Below are positions 1 to 9,357 of a stretch of 64,000 nucleotides of DNA, piece by piece. Every line of letters begins with the position of its first letter. Positions within the stretch are counted from its first letter, which is position 1. The stretch comes from Helicobacter pylori NCTC 11637 = CCUG 17874 = ATCC 43504 = JCM 12093. GTDB taxonomy: Bacteria > Campylobacterota > Campylobacteria > Campylobacterales > Helicobacteraceae. The notes below the pieces were generated by a model. It was not told the origin of the DNA. It searched no databases and was given only the letters and a program-made list of their open reading frames with translations. The position numbers and the translations under genes were made by a program. The stretch spans positions 248,001 through 312,000 of the forward strand of contig NZ_LS483488.1 of NCBI RefSeq assembly GCF_900478295.1. The letters run 5' to 3'.

Positions 1-1325
1 AGCTTTTTGACCATAAAAGCTTGTTTGAATTGAGTTTTAAAAGAAACGCTTCCCTAGTAGATGAAACGCTCATTGTGTGCAATGAAAAGCATTATTTTTT
101 AGCCCTAGAAGAAATAGAAAGCGAAATCAAAAACAAAAGCGTGGGTTTTTTATTAGAGAGCTTGAGTAAAAACACCGCTAACGCCATCGCTTTGAGCGCC
201 TTAATGAGTGAGAGGGAAGATTTACTCATCGTTACGCCAAGCGATCATTTGATTAAAGACTTTCAAGCGTATGAAAATGCGATAAAAAAAGCGATTAATT
301 TAGCCCAAAAAGGCTTTTTAGTCACTTTTGGGATCAATATTGAAAAGCCCAACACGGAGTTTGGGTATATTGAAAGCCCTAATGGTTTAGATGTGAAGCG
401 ATTCATTGAAAAGCCAAGCCTAGAAAAAGCGATAGAGTTTCAAAAAAGCGGGGGTTTTTATTTCAATAGCGGCATGTTTGTTTTCCAAGCGGGCGTTTTT
501 TTAGACGAACTAAAAAAGCATGCCCCTACTATTTTAAAGGGGTGCGAAAGAGCGTTTGAATCTTTAGAAAACGCGTATTTTTTTGAAAAAAAGATCGCTC
601 GTTTGAGCGAAAAGAGCATGCAAGATTTAGAAGATGTGAGCGTGGATATAGCCTTAATGCAACAAAGCCACAAAATCAAAATGGTAGGATTAAACGCCAA
701 ATGGAGCGATTTAGGGAATTTTAACGCTCTTTTTGAAGAGGTGGCTAACGAGCCTAAAGAAAATGTCAGCCTGAATCAAACGCCTATTTTTGCCAAAGAA
801 AGCGCAAATAATTTAGTGTTTTCTCATAAAGTGAGCGCTCTTTTAGGCGTTGAGAATTTAGCCATTATTGACACTAAAGACGCTCTTTTAATCGCTCATA
901 AAGATAAGGCTAAGGATTTAAAAGCTTTGGTGAGCGAGATAGAAATGCACAACCAGGAATTGTTGCAAACGCACACTAAAGTGTATCGCCCTTGGGGGAG
1001 CTATGAAGTCTTGCATGAGAGCGGGTGTTACAAGGTTAAGATTTTGGAAGTCAAACCAAACGCTAGGCTTTCTTTACAAAAGCATTTCCACAGGAGCGAA
1101 CACTGGGTGGTGATTAGCGGGATGGCGAGCGTGGAGTTGGATCATAAAATGTTTGAATTGCAAGCTAATGAGTCCACTTATATCCCTAAAAACACCCTAC
1201 ACCGCCTGGCTAATTACGGCAAAATCCCTTTAATCATCATAGAAGTTCAAGTGGGCGAGTATGTCGGCGAAGACGATATTGTGCGCATTGATGATGATTT
1301 TAACAGACAAAATCAAAACGCCTAA
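1..1325 (+). CDS. manC: Mannose-1-phosphate guanylyltransferase / mannose-6-phosphate isomerase, 5'-truncated by window edge
   Basis: Bifunctional enzyme of cytoplasmic GDP-mannose synthesis (mannose-6-P isomerase and GDP-mannose pyrophosphorylase). The reading frame is open to base 3, so the TTG at 21 is not the start. About 30 N-terminal residues, including the nucleotide-binding loop of the pyrophosphorylase, lie outside the window. Visible signatures are FIEKP and GGFYFNSGMF of the nucleotidyltransferase domain and WSDLG near its end. A C-terminal cupin domain (isomerase) contains YRPWGSYEV and SEHWVVISG. The gene is followed after 41 bp by gmd and fcl on the same strand, so the three form a GDP-fucose operon. 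The product supplies donor sugar for O-antigen Lewis fucosylation. The family assignment is firm; only the 5' end is missing. Confidence 0.93.
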   Translation, partial: LFDHKSLFELSFKRNASLVDETLIVCNEKHYFLALEEIESEIKNKSVGFLLESLSKNTANAIALSALMSEREDLLIVTPSDHLIKDFQAYENAIKKAINLAQKGFLVTFGINIEKPNTEFGYIESPNGLDVKRFIEKPSLEKAIEFQKSGGFYFNSGMFVFQAGVFLDELKKHAPTILKGCERAFESLENAYFFEKKIARLSEKSMQDLEDVSVDIALMQQSHKIKMVGLNAKWSDLGNFNALFEEVANEPKENVSLNQTPIFAKESANNLVFSHKVSALLGVENLAIIDTKDALLIAHKDKAKDLKALVSEIEMHNQELLQTHTKVYRPWGSYEVLHESGCYKVKILEVKPNARLSLQKHFHRSEHWVVISGMASVELDHKMFELQANESTYIPKNTLHRLANYGKIPLIIIEVQVGEYVGEDDIVRIDDDFNRQNQNA

Positions 1326-1366
1326 TAAAGGAAATTTAATAAATAAAATTCAATAAAGGAACAATA

Positions 1367-2512
1367 ATGAAAGAAAAAATCGCTTTGATCACCGGGGTTA
1401 CCGGGCAAGACGGGAGCTATCTGGCTGAATACTTGCTCAATTTAGGTTATGAAGTGCATGGGTTAAAAAGGTGCTCTTCTAGCATCAACACTTCTAGGAT
1501 CGATCATCTGTATGAAGATTTGCATAGCGATCATAAAAGGCGTTTTTTCTTGCACTATGGGGATATGACCGATAGCTCTAACCTCATCCATTTGATCGCT
1601 ACCACTAAGCCCACAGAGATTTATAATTTAGCCGCTCAAAGCCATGTGAAAGTCTCTTTTGAAACCCCAGAATACACCGCTAACGCTGATGGTATTGGCA
1701 CGCTAAGGATTTTAGAAGCCATGCGGATTTTAGGCTTAGAAAAGAAAACACGATTCTATCAAGCCAGCACGAGCGAATTGTATGGCGAAGTCTTAGAAAC
1801 CCCGCAAAATGAAAACACCCCCTTTAACCCACGAAGCCCCTATGCGGTCGCTAAAATGTATGCCTTTTACATCACTAAAAATTACAGAGAGGCTTATAAT
1901 TTGTTTGCGGTTAATGGCATTCTTTTTAACCATGAGAGCAGGGTAAGGGGCGAAACTTTTGTCACTCGTAAAATCACACGAGCCGCTAGCGCGATAGCGT
2001 ATAACTTAACGGATTGCTTGTATTTAGGGAATTTAGACGCTAAAAGAGATTGGGGGCATGCCAAAGATTATGTGAAAATGATGCATTTAATGCTCCAAGC
2101 GCCCATCCCACAAGATTATGTGATCGCTACAGGAAAGACCACAAGCGTGCGCGATTTTGTGAAAATGAGCTTTGGATTTATCGGTATTGATCTAGAATTT
2201 CAAAATACAGGGATTAAAGAAATCGGTTTGATTAAAAGCGTTGATAAAAAAAGAGCGGACGCTTTAAAATTAAACTTAAGCCATTTAAAAACGAGCCAAA
2301 TCGTGGTGCGCATAGACGAACGCTATTTCAGGCCTACCGAAGTGGATTTGCTTTTAGGCGATCCCACTAAGGCAGAAAAAGAGCTAGGCTGGGTTAGGGA
2401 ATACGATTTAAAAGAGTTGGTTAAGGACATGTTAGAATACGATTTAAAAGAATGCCAGAAAAACCTTTACTTGCAAGATGGGGGTTATATTTTAAGGAAT
2501 TTTTATGAATGA
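1367..2512 (+). CDS. gmd: GDP-mannose 4,6-dehydratase
   Basis: Converts GDP-mannose to GDP-4-keto-6-deoxymannose, the first committed step to GDP-fucose. It is an extended short-chain dehydrogenase/reductase. The NADP-binding [15 protein letters not shown] lies at the N-terminus, the catalytic Tyr and Lys in [10 protein letters not shown], and the Gmd signature in [10 protein letters not shown]. Length (381 residues) is normal for the family. An AAAGGAACAATA ribosome site precedes ATG 1367. The 3' end overlaps fcl by 8 bp, which suggests translational coupling. Confidence 0.96.
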   Translation: MKEKIALITGVTGQDGSYLAEYLLNLGYEVHGLKRCSSSINTSRIDHLYEDLHSDHKRRFFLHYGDMTDSSNLIHLIATTKPTEIYNLAAQSHVKVSFETPEYTANADGIGTLRILEAMRILGLEKKTRFYQASTSELYGEVLETPQNENTPFNPRSPYAVAKMYAFYITKNYREAYNLFAVNGILFNHESRVRGETFVTRKITRAASAIAYNLTDCLYLGNLDAKRDWGHAKDYVKMMHLMLQAPIPQDYVIATGKTTSVRDFVKMSFGFIGIDLEFQNTGIKEIGLIKSVDKKRADALKLNLSHLKTSQIVVRIDERYFRPTEVDLLLGDPTKAEKELGWVREYDLKELVKDMLEYDLKECQKNLYLQDGGYILRNFYE

Positions 2513-3437
2513 GATTATTTTAATCACCGGCGCCTATGGCATGGTGGGGCAGAACACGGCGTTGTATTTTAAAAAAAATAAGCCTGATGTTACTCTACTC
2601 ACCCCTAAAAAGAGCGAATTGTGTTTGTTGGATAAAGACAATGTTCAAGCTTATTTGAAAGAATACAAGCCTACAGGCATTATCCATTGCGCTGGGAGAG
2701 TGGGGGGCATTGTCGCTAACATGAACGATCTTTCAACTTACATGGTTGAGAATTTATTAATGGGCTTGTACCTCTTTTCTAGCGCTTTAGATTCGGGCGT
2801 GAAAAAAGCCATTAATCTAGCGAGCTCTTGCGCCTATCCTAAATTCGCCCCCAACCCTTTAAAAGAGAGCGATTTGTTGAACGGCTCTTTAGAGCCAACG
2901 AACGAAGGCTACGCTTTAGCCAAACTCTCTGTGATGAAGTATTGCGAGTATGTGAGCGCTGAAAAGGGCGTTTTTTATAAAACATTAGTGCCTTGCAACC
3001 TTTATGGCGAGTTTGACAAATTTGAAGAAAAAATAGCGCACATGATACCCGGGCTTATTGCTAGGATGCACACCGCTAAATTAAAAAATGAAAAAGAGTT
3101 TGTGATGTGGGGCGATGGCACGGCCAGGAGAGAGTATCTAAACGCTAAAGATTTAGCCAGGTTCATCGCCCTAGCTTATGACAATATCGCTTCAATCCCT
3201 AGCGTGATGAATGTCGGCTCTGGTGTGGATTACAGCATTGAAGAGTATTACGAAAAAGTCGCTCAGGTTTTAGACTATAAGGGCGTGCTTGTGAAAGATT
3301 TATCCAAACCAGTGGGCATGCAGCAAAAGCTTATGGATATTTCCAAACAAAAGGCTTTAAAATGGGAATTAGAAATCCCTTTAGAGCAGGGCATCAAAGA
3401 AGCTTATGAGTATTATTTGAAGCTTTTAGAGGTTTGA
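2505..3437 (+). CDS. fcl: GDP-L-fucose synthase (GDP-4-keto-6-deoxymannose epimerase/reductase)
   Basis: Second enzyme of GDP-L-fucose synthesis (also called WcaG or NolK), using the product of gmd. It shows a Rossmann motif [10 protein letters not shown] at residues 8-17, the Ser in SSCAYP and the catalytic YALAK segment. Its length of 310 residues is typical. The start overlaps the end of gmd. GDP-fucose is the donor for the H. pylori fucosyltransferases that build Lewis antigens, one of which (futC) is in this window. No frameshift or repeat tract is visible. Confidence 0.95.
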   Translation: MNEIILITGAYGMVGQNTALYFKKNKPDVTLLTPKKSELCLLDKDNVQAYLKEYKPTGIIHCAGRVGGIVANMNDLSTYMVENLLMGLYLFSSALDSGVKKAINLASSCAYPKFAPNPLKESDLLNGSLEPTNEGYALAKLSVMKYCEYVSAEKGVFYKTLVPCNLYGEFDKFEEKIAHMIPGLIARMHTAKLKNEKEFVMWGDGTARREYLNAKDLARFIALAYDNIASIPSVMNVGSGVDYSIEEYYEKVAQVLDYKGVLVKDLSKPVGMQQKLMDISKQKALKWELEIPLEQGIKEAYEYYLKLLEV

Positions 3438-3787
3438 AATAAAATCAAGGCTTTTATAGAGCTATAAAAACGCTTTGCTATTAAGCGTTGGACTAGCGAT
3501 TTTACGATATTGTGATTATCAATTCGCTTCAAACAAGCTTGAGCCATTAATGGGGGTTTGGTCGCTTTACTCTCAATCTCAAACGCTTTCAAAAAGCAAG
3601 GCGTGTTAACGCTTTAATTTTTCATAAAGAGCTAGGGGGTGGGGGAAAGTGGGGGCTTTTTTTATGAGATTAACCACCGCTTGCTTTGCATGAAAAATAA
3701 ACTCCCAAAGGGCTATGACAATAATTTCTAAATTGTATTGTCTGTTTTAGATTGTTAGTTTGTTTTTATTTTGTAGAAATCATGACA
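3438..3787. other. Intergenic region, no gene recognised
   Basis: 350 bp between fcl and a convergent lipoprotein gene. A short inverted repeat (TTTTATAG / CTATAAAA, about 3452-3470) just after fcl could act as a weak terminator. A G-rich stretch (3630-3655) precedes a T run. I see no convincing ORF or RNA gene. Confidence 0.5.
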
Positions 3788-4252
3788 TCATTTTCTAGCA
3801 AATGTAAAATTCCAAGTCCCTTTATCGGTCTTAACGCTAATTTCTTTGACATACCGACAAAACGATGGAAGAATGCGAAACTCATAACTATTGCCAAATC
3901 CTAGTTTTCTATCAATCCTACTGATTCCACCACAATCCCCACGATTGATCTTTGTGCTCAATATAGTGATACTATCAACATTTGAAATGATGCTTATCCA
4001 ATAAGGATTGTATCCAAAAGTCATTCTAAGATCTATTGGTGGTTTTTTTGGCAGTTTTTCATCAAACGCTTCTTTTATCTTTTCCTTTATCTTTTCTTTT
4101 TTTATTGTCTCTTCTTCTTTTATCTTTTTTTTAATTCCCTTCTCTTTTATCTTTTTTTTTGCGTAATCACTCTTACACCCAGAAAAAAACACAGCAAACC
4201 CAAAAATGACTGCTAATATCAAGCCCGCTTTTTTATAACCCGCCACTAACAC
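3788..4252 (-). CDS. Small putative lipoprotein with Lys/Glu-rich linker
   Basis: Unrecognised protein. An N-terminal hydrophobic stretch ends in a lipobox-like FFSGC at about residues 22-26, suggesting Lgt/Lsp processing and a lipid anchor. A low-complexity basic/acidic stretch follows (repeated KIKE and KKK units, residues ~30-70), then a compact C-terminal domain with two Cys (GDCGG, SFCRY). The frame opens at GTG 4252. A second GTG at 4246 has a better-spaced AGAGGG site and may be the true start. The A-rich coding of the KIKE unit is prone to slippage. No function is inferred. Confidence 0.6.
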   Translation of the reverse strand: MLVAGYKKAGLILAVIFGFAVFFSGCKSDYAKKKIKEKGIKKKIKEEETIKKEKIKEKIKEAFDEKLPKKPPIDLRMTFGYNPYWISIISNVDSITILSTKINRGDCGGISRIDRKLGFGNSYEFRILPSFCRYVKEISVKTDKGTWNFTFARK

Positions 4253-4308
4253 CCTCTTATTGCAAGTTTTCTTTCAAATAGCTTGAGTATAGTAGACTTA
4301 GCTTAGGT

Positions 4309-4331
4309 GATCTCTAAAAAAATTAGAGATC
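4309..4331. repeat. Perfect 9-bp inverted repeat between lipoprotein and hypE
   Basis: GATCTCTAA and TTAGAGATC are separated by five A. It lies 34 bp beyond the hypE stop, in the direction of hypE transcription. It could end the hyp transcript or protect its 3' end, but no U tract follows on that strand. Confidence 0.45.
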
Positions 4332-4364
4332 AAGGGCGGTAGGGTTTTAAAAAGCGCTTTAGCT

Positions 4365-5363
4365 TTAACAAATCCTAGGCAATAATTCGCCTTCTGGCAC
4401 CTCTAAAATCCTTTCAAAACCCCATGCGTTCTTTAAAACCACGCTAGGATAAGGGTTTTCAAACACTCCGCCAATCACGCAAGCGTTGTTAGCTTTTTCG
4501 TTACTTTTTAAAATTTCTAAGGCTTTAGGGGCGTCTTTTTGATTGAGCGCTAAAACAAACACCCCCTCATTGGCTAGCGTGTAGGGTTCTAGCCCTAAAA
4601 TCTCGCAAATCCCTTTCGTTTCTTCTTTTAAGGGGATTTTTTCTTCTTCTATAACGATTTTCACTCTAGAGCTGTTCGCCCATTCGTTCAGCACGCTCGC
4701 TAACCCGCCCCTAGTCGCATCTCTTAAAGCATCAATTTTGAGATCGCTTAAAAATAGGGGTTTTAATAAGGGATAGAGCAGTTGGCAATCGCTTTCTAGA
4801 TTCGTTTTAAGTTTGATTTCATGACGCATCGCAAACAAGCTTGCCCCATGATTGGCGATAGTGTCGCTTAGGATAATGGCTTGGCCTTGTTTTAAATGGC
4901 GCGAAGAAATCCCTGGCTTGATGATTTTACCAATACAGGTTGTGTTGATAAAAAGCTTATCCACGCTCCCCTTTGGCACGACTTTAGTGTCTAGGGAGAG
5001 GAGTTTCAGGTTGGCTTTAAACAATTCTTTTTGTATGGATTGTAAAATTTGTTTTAAAAGAGAAATTTCTAAGCCTTCTTCTAAAATAAAACCCATATTC
5101 AAATACAAAGGTTCGCCCCCTTGCACGCTCACATCATTCGCACTCCCGCAAACGCAAAGCTTGCCTATATCGCCCCCATTAAAAATCAAGGGCGTGATGA
5201 CAAAACTATCCGTGCTCACGCAATATTCCCCACTAGCTTTAAATGTGGGGGCGTCTTCATCAAACGCAACGATAAATTCTTTTAAATAAGGCATAAAGAC
5301 TCGCTCAATCAAAGCGTTTGTTTCTTTCCCCCCGTTCCCGCATGCTAGAGTTACGCTATCCAT
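4365..5363 (-). CDS. hypE: Hydrogenase maturation protein HypE (thiocarbamate dehydratase)
   Basis: HypE accepts a carbamoyl group from HypF on its C-terminal Cys and dehydrates it with ATP to a thiocyanate, the source of the CN ligands of the [NiFe]-hydrogenase centre. The protein ends in the diagnostic PRIC, has the N-terminal LACGNGGKETNAL loop and is 332 residues long, as usual for the PurM/HypE family. It lies 2 bp from hypF, so the partners are co-transcribed. In H. pylori the uptake hydrogenase is an energy source in the stomach. Confidence 0.96.
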   Translation of the reverse strand: MDSVTLACGNGGKETNALIERVFMPYLKEFIVAFDEDAPTFKASGEYCVSTDSFVITPLIFNGGDIGKLCVCGSANDVSVQGGEPLYLNMGFILEEGLEISLLKQILQSIQKELFKANLKLLSLDTKVVPKGSVDKLFINTTCIGKIIKPGISSRHLKQGQAIILSDTIANHGASLFAMRHEIKLKTNLESDCQLLYPLLKPLFLSDLKIDALRDATRGGLASVLNEWANSSRVKIVIEEEKIPLKEETKGICEILGLEPYTLANEGVFVLALNQKDAPKALEILKSNEKANNACVIGGVFENPYPSVVLKNAWGFERILEVPEGELLPRIC

Positions 5364-5365
5364 TT

Positions 5366-7618
5366 TTATCCTTTTTTGATGATTGTAGGGTTGAAATACG
5401 CCATTAAGGCTTGACCGATAGGGATACTGCTATCGTTAGGAGGGAAATGCTTGTGGAAAAAATACTGCCTTTTTAGCCCCCTCAATCGTTTGGCTAATTG
5501 TTCGCACAACAATTGGTTACAAAACACGCCCCCACTGCACACCACCACATACTCTTTAAAAGGCGCAATCAAAGCGGTAATGATTTCTACTAGGCTGTTA
5601 AAAAATTTCTTAGCGATGCGTTCAGGCTCTAAAACGCCCAAATCCTTTTCAAACGCTTGATAAAAATCTTTTAAACCCACCACGCTGTTTTTGATTGTAA
5701 AAGGGTAAAAAGCACTCTCATCGCTTTGTAAGGCTAGATTTTCTAAAACCTGCCCGCTCTCGGCTTCAAAGCTAATCGTTCCTGTTAAACCCAAACTAAA
5801 CGCTACTATATCAAACAAACGCCCTATGGAATTGGTAGCGACGCTTTGAATTTTTTTGTCATGCATTTGTTGGAAAATTCCTAATTCGTCTTCTTTAAAA
5901 TGCTTTTGAACGCGTTTTAAAAGCTTGTTGAGTTGGTGTTTTAAAGCGATCTCTAAAACCAAGCGTTTAGGCTCTTTGATCGCTTTTTGCCCCCCTAAAA
6001 GCCAAAATTCTTCAAACCTAGCCACTTCTTCAATGCGTTCAAAATCCCCCACAAAACACTCCGCCCCATAAATCTTATTGTCATAAGCCCCACTCCCATC
6101 CCAGATGATACCTATAAAGGGGTGATTTAAATGCGGATCTTGTAACAATGCGTCTAAGACGCTCGCTAAAAAGTGGGCATGGTGGTGCTGGACTTGCAAT
6201 AAGGGCGTATTAAGTTTAAAAGCCATTTTAGTGGTGGCGTAGTTTTGATGCTTGTCGCAAGCTAAGAGCGTGGGCTTGAAATCATAGGTTTTTAAGAAAA
6301 AATTCAAAGTTTCTTTAAAGTGTTTTTCATTTTCTAAAACGCTCAAATCCCCACAAAAAGGCGAGAGTAAAAGAACAGAAGTTTCGCTATCCAATAAGCT
6401 AAAATGCCCTTTTTGCTCCGCTCCAAGCGCTAAAATCTTTTTGGGCGAACCATTAGAGCGTTTGGGCAAAGTGAGATAAAGGGGGGCAAACCCTCTAGCC
6501 AAACGCATGGGGCGAATGATATTATCCACGCGCTGCACGATACTATCATCAATCCTGTGGATGATAGCACGGTTGTGCGTGAGCTTAAAATCAAAAATAA
6601 AATGAAGCGAATCGATTTCTTTTTCATCGCTTGCTAAAGGGATGGAGTTGAAATTCGCACTCGTGAACACAATAGGGAAATCCAATAAATCTAGTAATAA
6701 AGCATGCAAAGGGGTATAGGGCAAGATCACGCCATAAAAGGGGGAGTTTTTAGCGATATTGGGGGCTAATGGTGTGTCAGGTTTTTTACGCGCTAAAAGA
6801 ATGGGGGCGCTTGCAGAAATTAAGCTTTCGCATTCTAATTCATTTAAAAACGCATGCTGCTTGGCTGCGTTTAGATCTTTAAACATGAGCGCAAAAGGCT
6901 TTAAGGGGCGGTTTTTTAAAAGCCGTAATCTTTCTATGGTTTGAAAATTTCTCGCATCGCACAAGAGAGCAAAGCCTCCCAAACCTTTAAGAGCGATGAT
7001 TTTACCCTTTTGAATGTCTTTAGCGCATTCTAAAAGAGTGTCATCATTTTTGAATCGCTTATAAGTGAGCGCGATACCGCACTTTTTGCAGCTGATGCCT
7101 TGAATGTGGAATCGCTTGTTATGAGCGTCTTTATAAACGGATGTGCAAAATTTGCAGAGTTTGAAAGGTTTTAGGGCGGAGTTTTCTCTGTCATAGGGCA
7201 TGGCGTTTAAAAGGCTGTATCTCGCCCCGCACTTCGCGCAAGAATTGAAAGCGTAATGAAAATAGGGGGAGTTTTTATCTCTAATTTCGCGCAAGCAATC
7301 CTCACACACGCCTAAATCTTTAGGGATTTGACTGAGCAAATTTAAAGGGTGGTTCTTGCTTTCTAAAATCCTAAAACCATTGAATTTTAGCGCCTTATCA
7401 TAAGGGCTAATAATGATTTTTTCAACCAACGCTAAAGGGGGTAACCCTTTTTTTAGGGCGTTTAAAAAAGACTCTGTTTTGTGAGCGGGTAAGATGATCT
7501 CTAAAGCCGCTTGGGTGTTACGCACAAAGCCCACAAGCTCTAATTTTTGAGCTAGGGTATAAATAAAAGGGCGCATGCCCACGCCTTGAACCACGCCAAA
7601 AAGCGTGATTTTGTTCAA
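5366..7618 (-). CDS. hypF: Carbamoyltransferase HypF
   Basis: Transfers the carbamoyl group of carbamoyl phosphate to HypE. Domains run in the usual order: acylphosphatase (GVVQGVGMRPF near the N-terminus), two Cys-rich zinc fingers (CEDCLREI, CAKCGARYS, CKFCTSVY, CKKCG), a YrdC-like domain and a Kae1-like domain (HHAHFLASVLD, GIIWDGSGAYDN, CSGGVFCNQ). The frame is open upstream to a TTG at 7675, but that would overlap aguA by 61 bp. The TTG at 7618 overlaps the aguA stop by 4 bases and sits just before the acylphosphatase motif, so I prefer it (about 750 residues). Confidence 0.93.
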   Translation of the reverse strand: MNKITLFGVVQGVGMRPFIYTLAQKLELVGFVRNTQAALEIILPAHKTESFLNALKKGLPPLALVEKIIISPYDKALKFNGFRILESKNHPLNLLSQIPKDLGVCEDCLREIRDKNSPYFHYAFNSCAKCGARYSLLNAMPYDRENSALKPFKLCKFCTSVYKDAHNKRFHIQGISCKKCGIALTYKRFKNDDTLLECAKDIQKGKIIALKGLGGFALLCDARNFQTIERLRLLKNRPLKPFALMFKDLNAAKQHAFLNELECESLISASAPILLARKKPDTPLAPNIAKNSPFYGVILPYTPLHALLLDLLDFPIVFTSANFNSIPLASDEKEIDSLHFIFDFKLTHNRAIIHRIDDSIVQRVDNIIRPMRLARGFAPLYLTLPKRSNGSPKKILALGAEQKGHFSLLDSETSVLLLSPFCGDLSVLENEKHFKETLNFFLKTYDFKPTLLACDKHQNYATTKMAFKLNTPLLQVQHHHAHFLASVLDALLQDPHLNHPFIGIIWDGSGAYDNKIYGAECFVGDFERIEEVARFEEFWLLGGQKAIKEPKRLVLEIALKHQLNKLLKRVQKHFKEDELGIFQQMHDKKIQSVATNSIGRLFDIVAFSLGLTGTISFEAESGQVLENLALQSDESAFYPFTIKNSVVGLKDFYQAFEKDLGVLEPERIAKKFFNSLVEIITALIAPFKEYVVVCSGGVFCNQLLCEQLAKRLRGLKRQYFFHKHFPPNDSSIPIGQALMAYFNPTIIKKG

Positions 7619-8607
7619 TAAAGTTGCATCGTTACGCAATGCAAGCTTCCATGCTGTTTGATTAAGGTGTTGCAATCAACCCCTATCACTTCTAAGGGCG
7701 TGTGTTGTTTTAAGGTTTCTAAAATGAGCGCGTCTTTAGGGTCGTTATAAGTGGGAACGATGAGAGCGTCATTGCACAATAAAAAATTCACATAAGTTGC
7801 TGGCAAGCGTTGTTGGTTTTCATCAAAAATGGCTTTGGGGATTTCTAGGGGGATGAGTTTATAGGGCGTTTTGTCTAATTTTTTAAAGGTTTTTAATTCT
7901 TCTTGCATTTTTTTTAAGGCTGTGTAATGCTCATCGTTTTTATCTTCGCATGCGCTATAAACAATGGTGTCTTTATCCAAAAAACGAGCGAGCGTGTCGG
8001 TATGGCTATCCGTATCATCGCCCTTTAAATAGCCATAAGAATACCACAGCACTTGTTTAGCCCCTAATTCCTTTTTAAGCATGGTTTCTATTCCATTTTG
8101 ATTCAAATGGGGGTTACGATTTTTTTCTAGCAGGCATTGGGTGTTGGTTAAAATGCTCCCGGCCCCATCGCTTTCTATGCTCCCGCCCTCTAAAACATAG
8201 GGCATCGTTTTTAAAGGGTGTTTTAAAAACCCTAAACTTTTGAGTTTGAAATTCACCTGATTGTCCAAATTAGACGGGTATTTTAACCCCCAGCCATTAA
8301 AACCAAAATCCAAGCACTCTAAAACGCCATGGTTTTCAATACTGATCGCTCCAAAATCCCTAGCCCATGTGTCGTTAGTGTCGACCTTTGCGATTTCTAC
8401 ACCCGGTAAATTTTTAAGCATCTCATAGCCGATAGTGTCGTTAGTATGGACGCACACTAACACTTTAGCGTGTTTGGCTATGGTTTGAATGATGTTTAAA
8501 AAACTTTCCCTAGCCTCTTTGATGCAATACGCCCAGTCGCTAAACTCATGGGGGAACGCCATTAGAATCGCTTGGATTTTTTCAAACTCCGCTAACATTC
8601 TTTTCAT
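7615..8607 (-). CDS. aguA: Agmatine deiminase
   Basis: Peptidyl-arginine-deiminase-like hydrolase that converts agmatine to N-carbamoylputrescine and ammonia. Visible family residues are the GGSIESDG segment, HTDTLARFL and the C-terminal GSLHCVTMQL with the catalytic Cys. Length of 330 residues is normal. The start at ATG 8607 follows AAAAGGATAT. It overlaps the start of hypF, so it heads a transcript with the hyp genes. The ammonia produced may matter for acid survival; that is inference. Confidence 0.9.
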   Translation of the reverse strand: MKRMLAEFEKIQAILMAFPHEFSDWAYCIKEARESFLNIIQTIAKHAKVLVCVHTNDTIGYEMLKNLPGVEIAKVDTNDTWARDFGAISIENHGVLECLDFGFNGWGLKYPSNLDNQVNFKLKSLGFLKHPLKTMPYVLEGGSIESDGAGSILTNTQCLLEKNRNPHLNQNGIETMLKKELGAKQVLWYSYGYLKGDDTDSHTDTLARFLDKDTIVYSACEDKNDEHYTALKKMQEELKTFKKLDKTPYKLIPLEIPKAIFDENQQRLPATYVNFLLCNDALIVPTYNDPKDALILETLKQHTPLEVIGVDCNTLIKQHGSLHCVTMQLY

Positions 8608-8658
8608 TAAAAATATCCTTTTAAATAACTATAACACAATCTCATTCAAATAGCGTTT

Positions 8659-9357
8659 TTAAAGCAGATTCAAACGCTTTTGTGCGGTTTGAAAATATTC
8701 TTTTTCTGATTCTATGCCGATAAAATTTCGTTCTAAATTTTTGCACGCTAAGCCGGTGGTGCCGCTCCCCATGAAAGGATCTAGCACGATGTCATTAGGG
8801 TTTGTGTGGATGGAAATGATTTTTTCCATTAAGGCTAGGCTTTTTTGCGTGGGGTGTTTCACTCTTTCAAACCCGCTCACCACAGGGCTTTTTAAAATCA
8901 AGGGCCGTAAATATTTTTCATTTTTGGGTTTGTTAAACACCCATTTGGCTTTCTTTTTAACCGCCCATAAGGCAAATTCCGTGTCTTGGACATAGCGCCG
9001 GTGGATATTTCTTGGCATGGGATTATTTTTAACCCATTGGATAAAGTCTTTGACTACAAAGCCGTTTTCTTCTAAAAAATCAGCGATATAGCTTATGAAT
9101 CTGTAAGAGCAAAAAATAATTATGCAGCCGTTTGGATTGACTAAGGGGGCGTAGCGCTTGATCCATTCTAAAAGCTTGAAATTTTTATCCCATTCCCCAA
9201 AATCTATGCCTTGCCTTTTAGCGCTCTTTAGGGTGGAAAAATTGTTTTTAACCGAAATGTTATAAGGAGGATCCGTGATGATCGCATCCACTTTTAAATT
9301 TTGCTGGTAAAAATCTTTGATGATTTCAAAAGCGTCAGCGTGATGGATTTGTATCAT
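8659..9357 (-). CDS. DNA adenine/N4-cytosine methyltransferase, beta class (HP0050-like)
   Basis: Amino-methyltransferase of an RM system. Catalytic motif IV (DPPYNIS, residues ~29-35) precedes the SAM-binding motif I (DPFMGSGTTGLACK), the order of the beta class. Length is 232 residues. Its start lies inside the 3' end of the neighbouring C5 methyltransferase gene (23-bp overlap). From memory, the 26695 homologue (HP0050) methylates adenine in GAGG and its partner methylates CCTC, one strand each of an asymmetric site. The specificity is recalled, not read from the sequence. Confidence 0.88.
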   Translation of the reverse strand: MIQIHHADAFEIIKDFYQQNLKVDAIITDPPYNISVKNNFSTLKSAKRQGIDFGEWDKNFKLLEWIKRYAPLVNPNGCIIIFCSYRFISYIADFLEENGFVVKDFIQWVKNNPMPRNIHRRYVQDTEFALWAVKKKAKWVFNKPKNEKYLRPLILKSPVVSGFERVKHPTQKSLALMEKIISIHTNPNDIVLDPFMGSGTTGLACKNLERNFIGIESEKEYFQTAQKRLNLL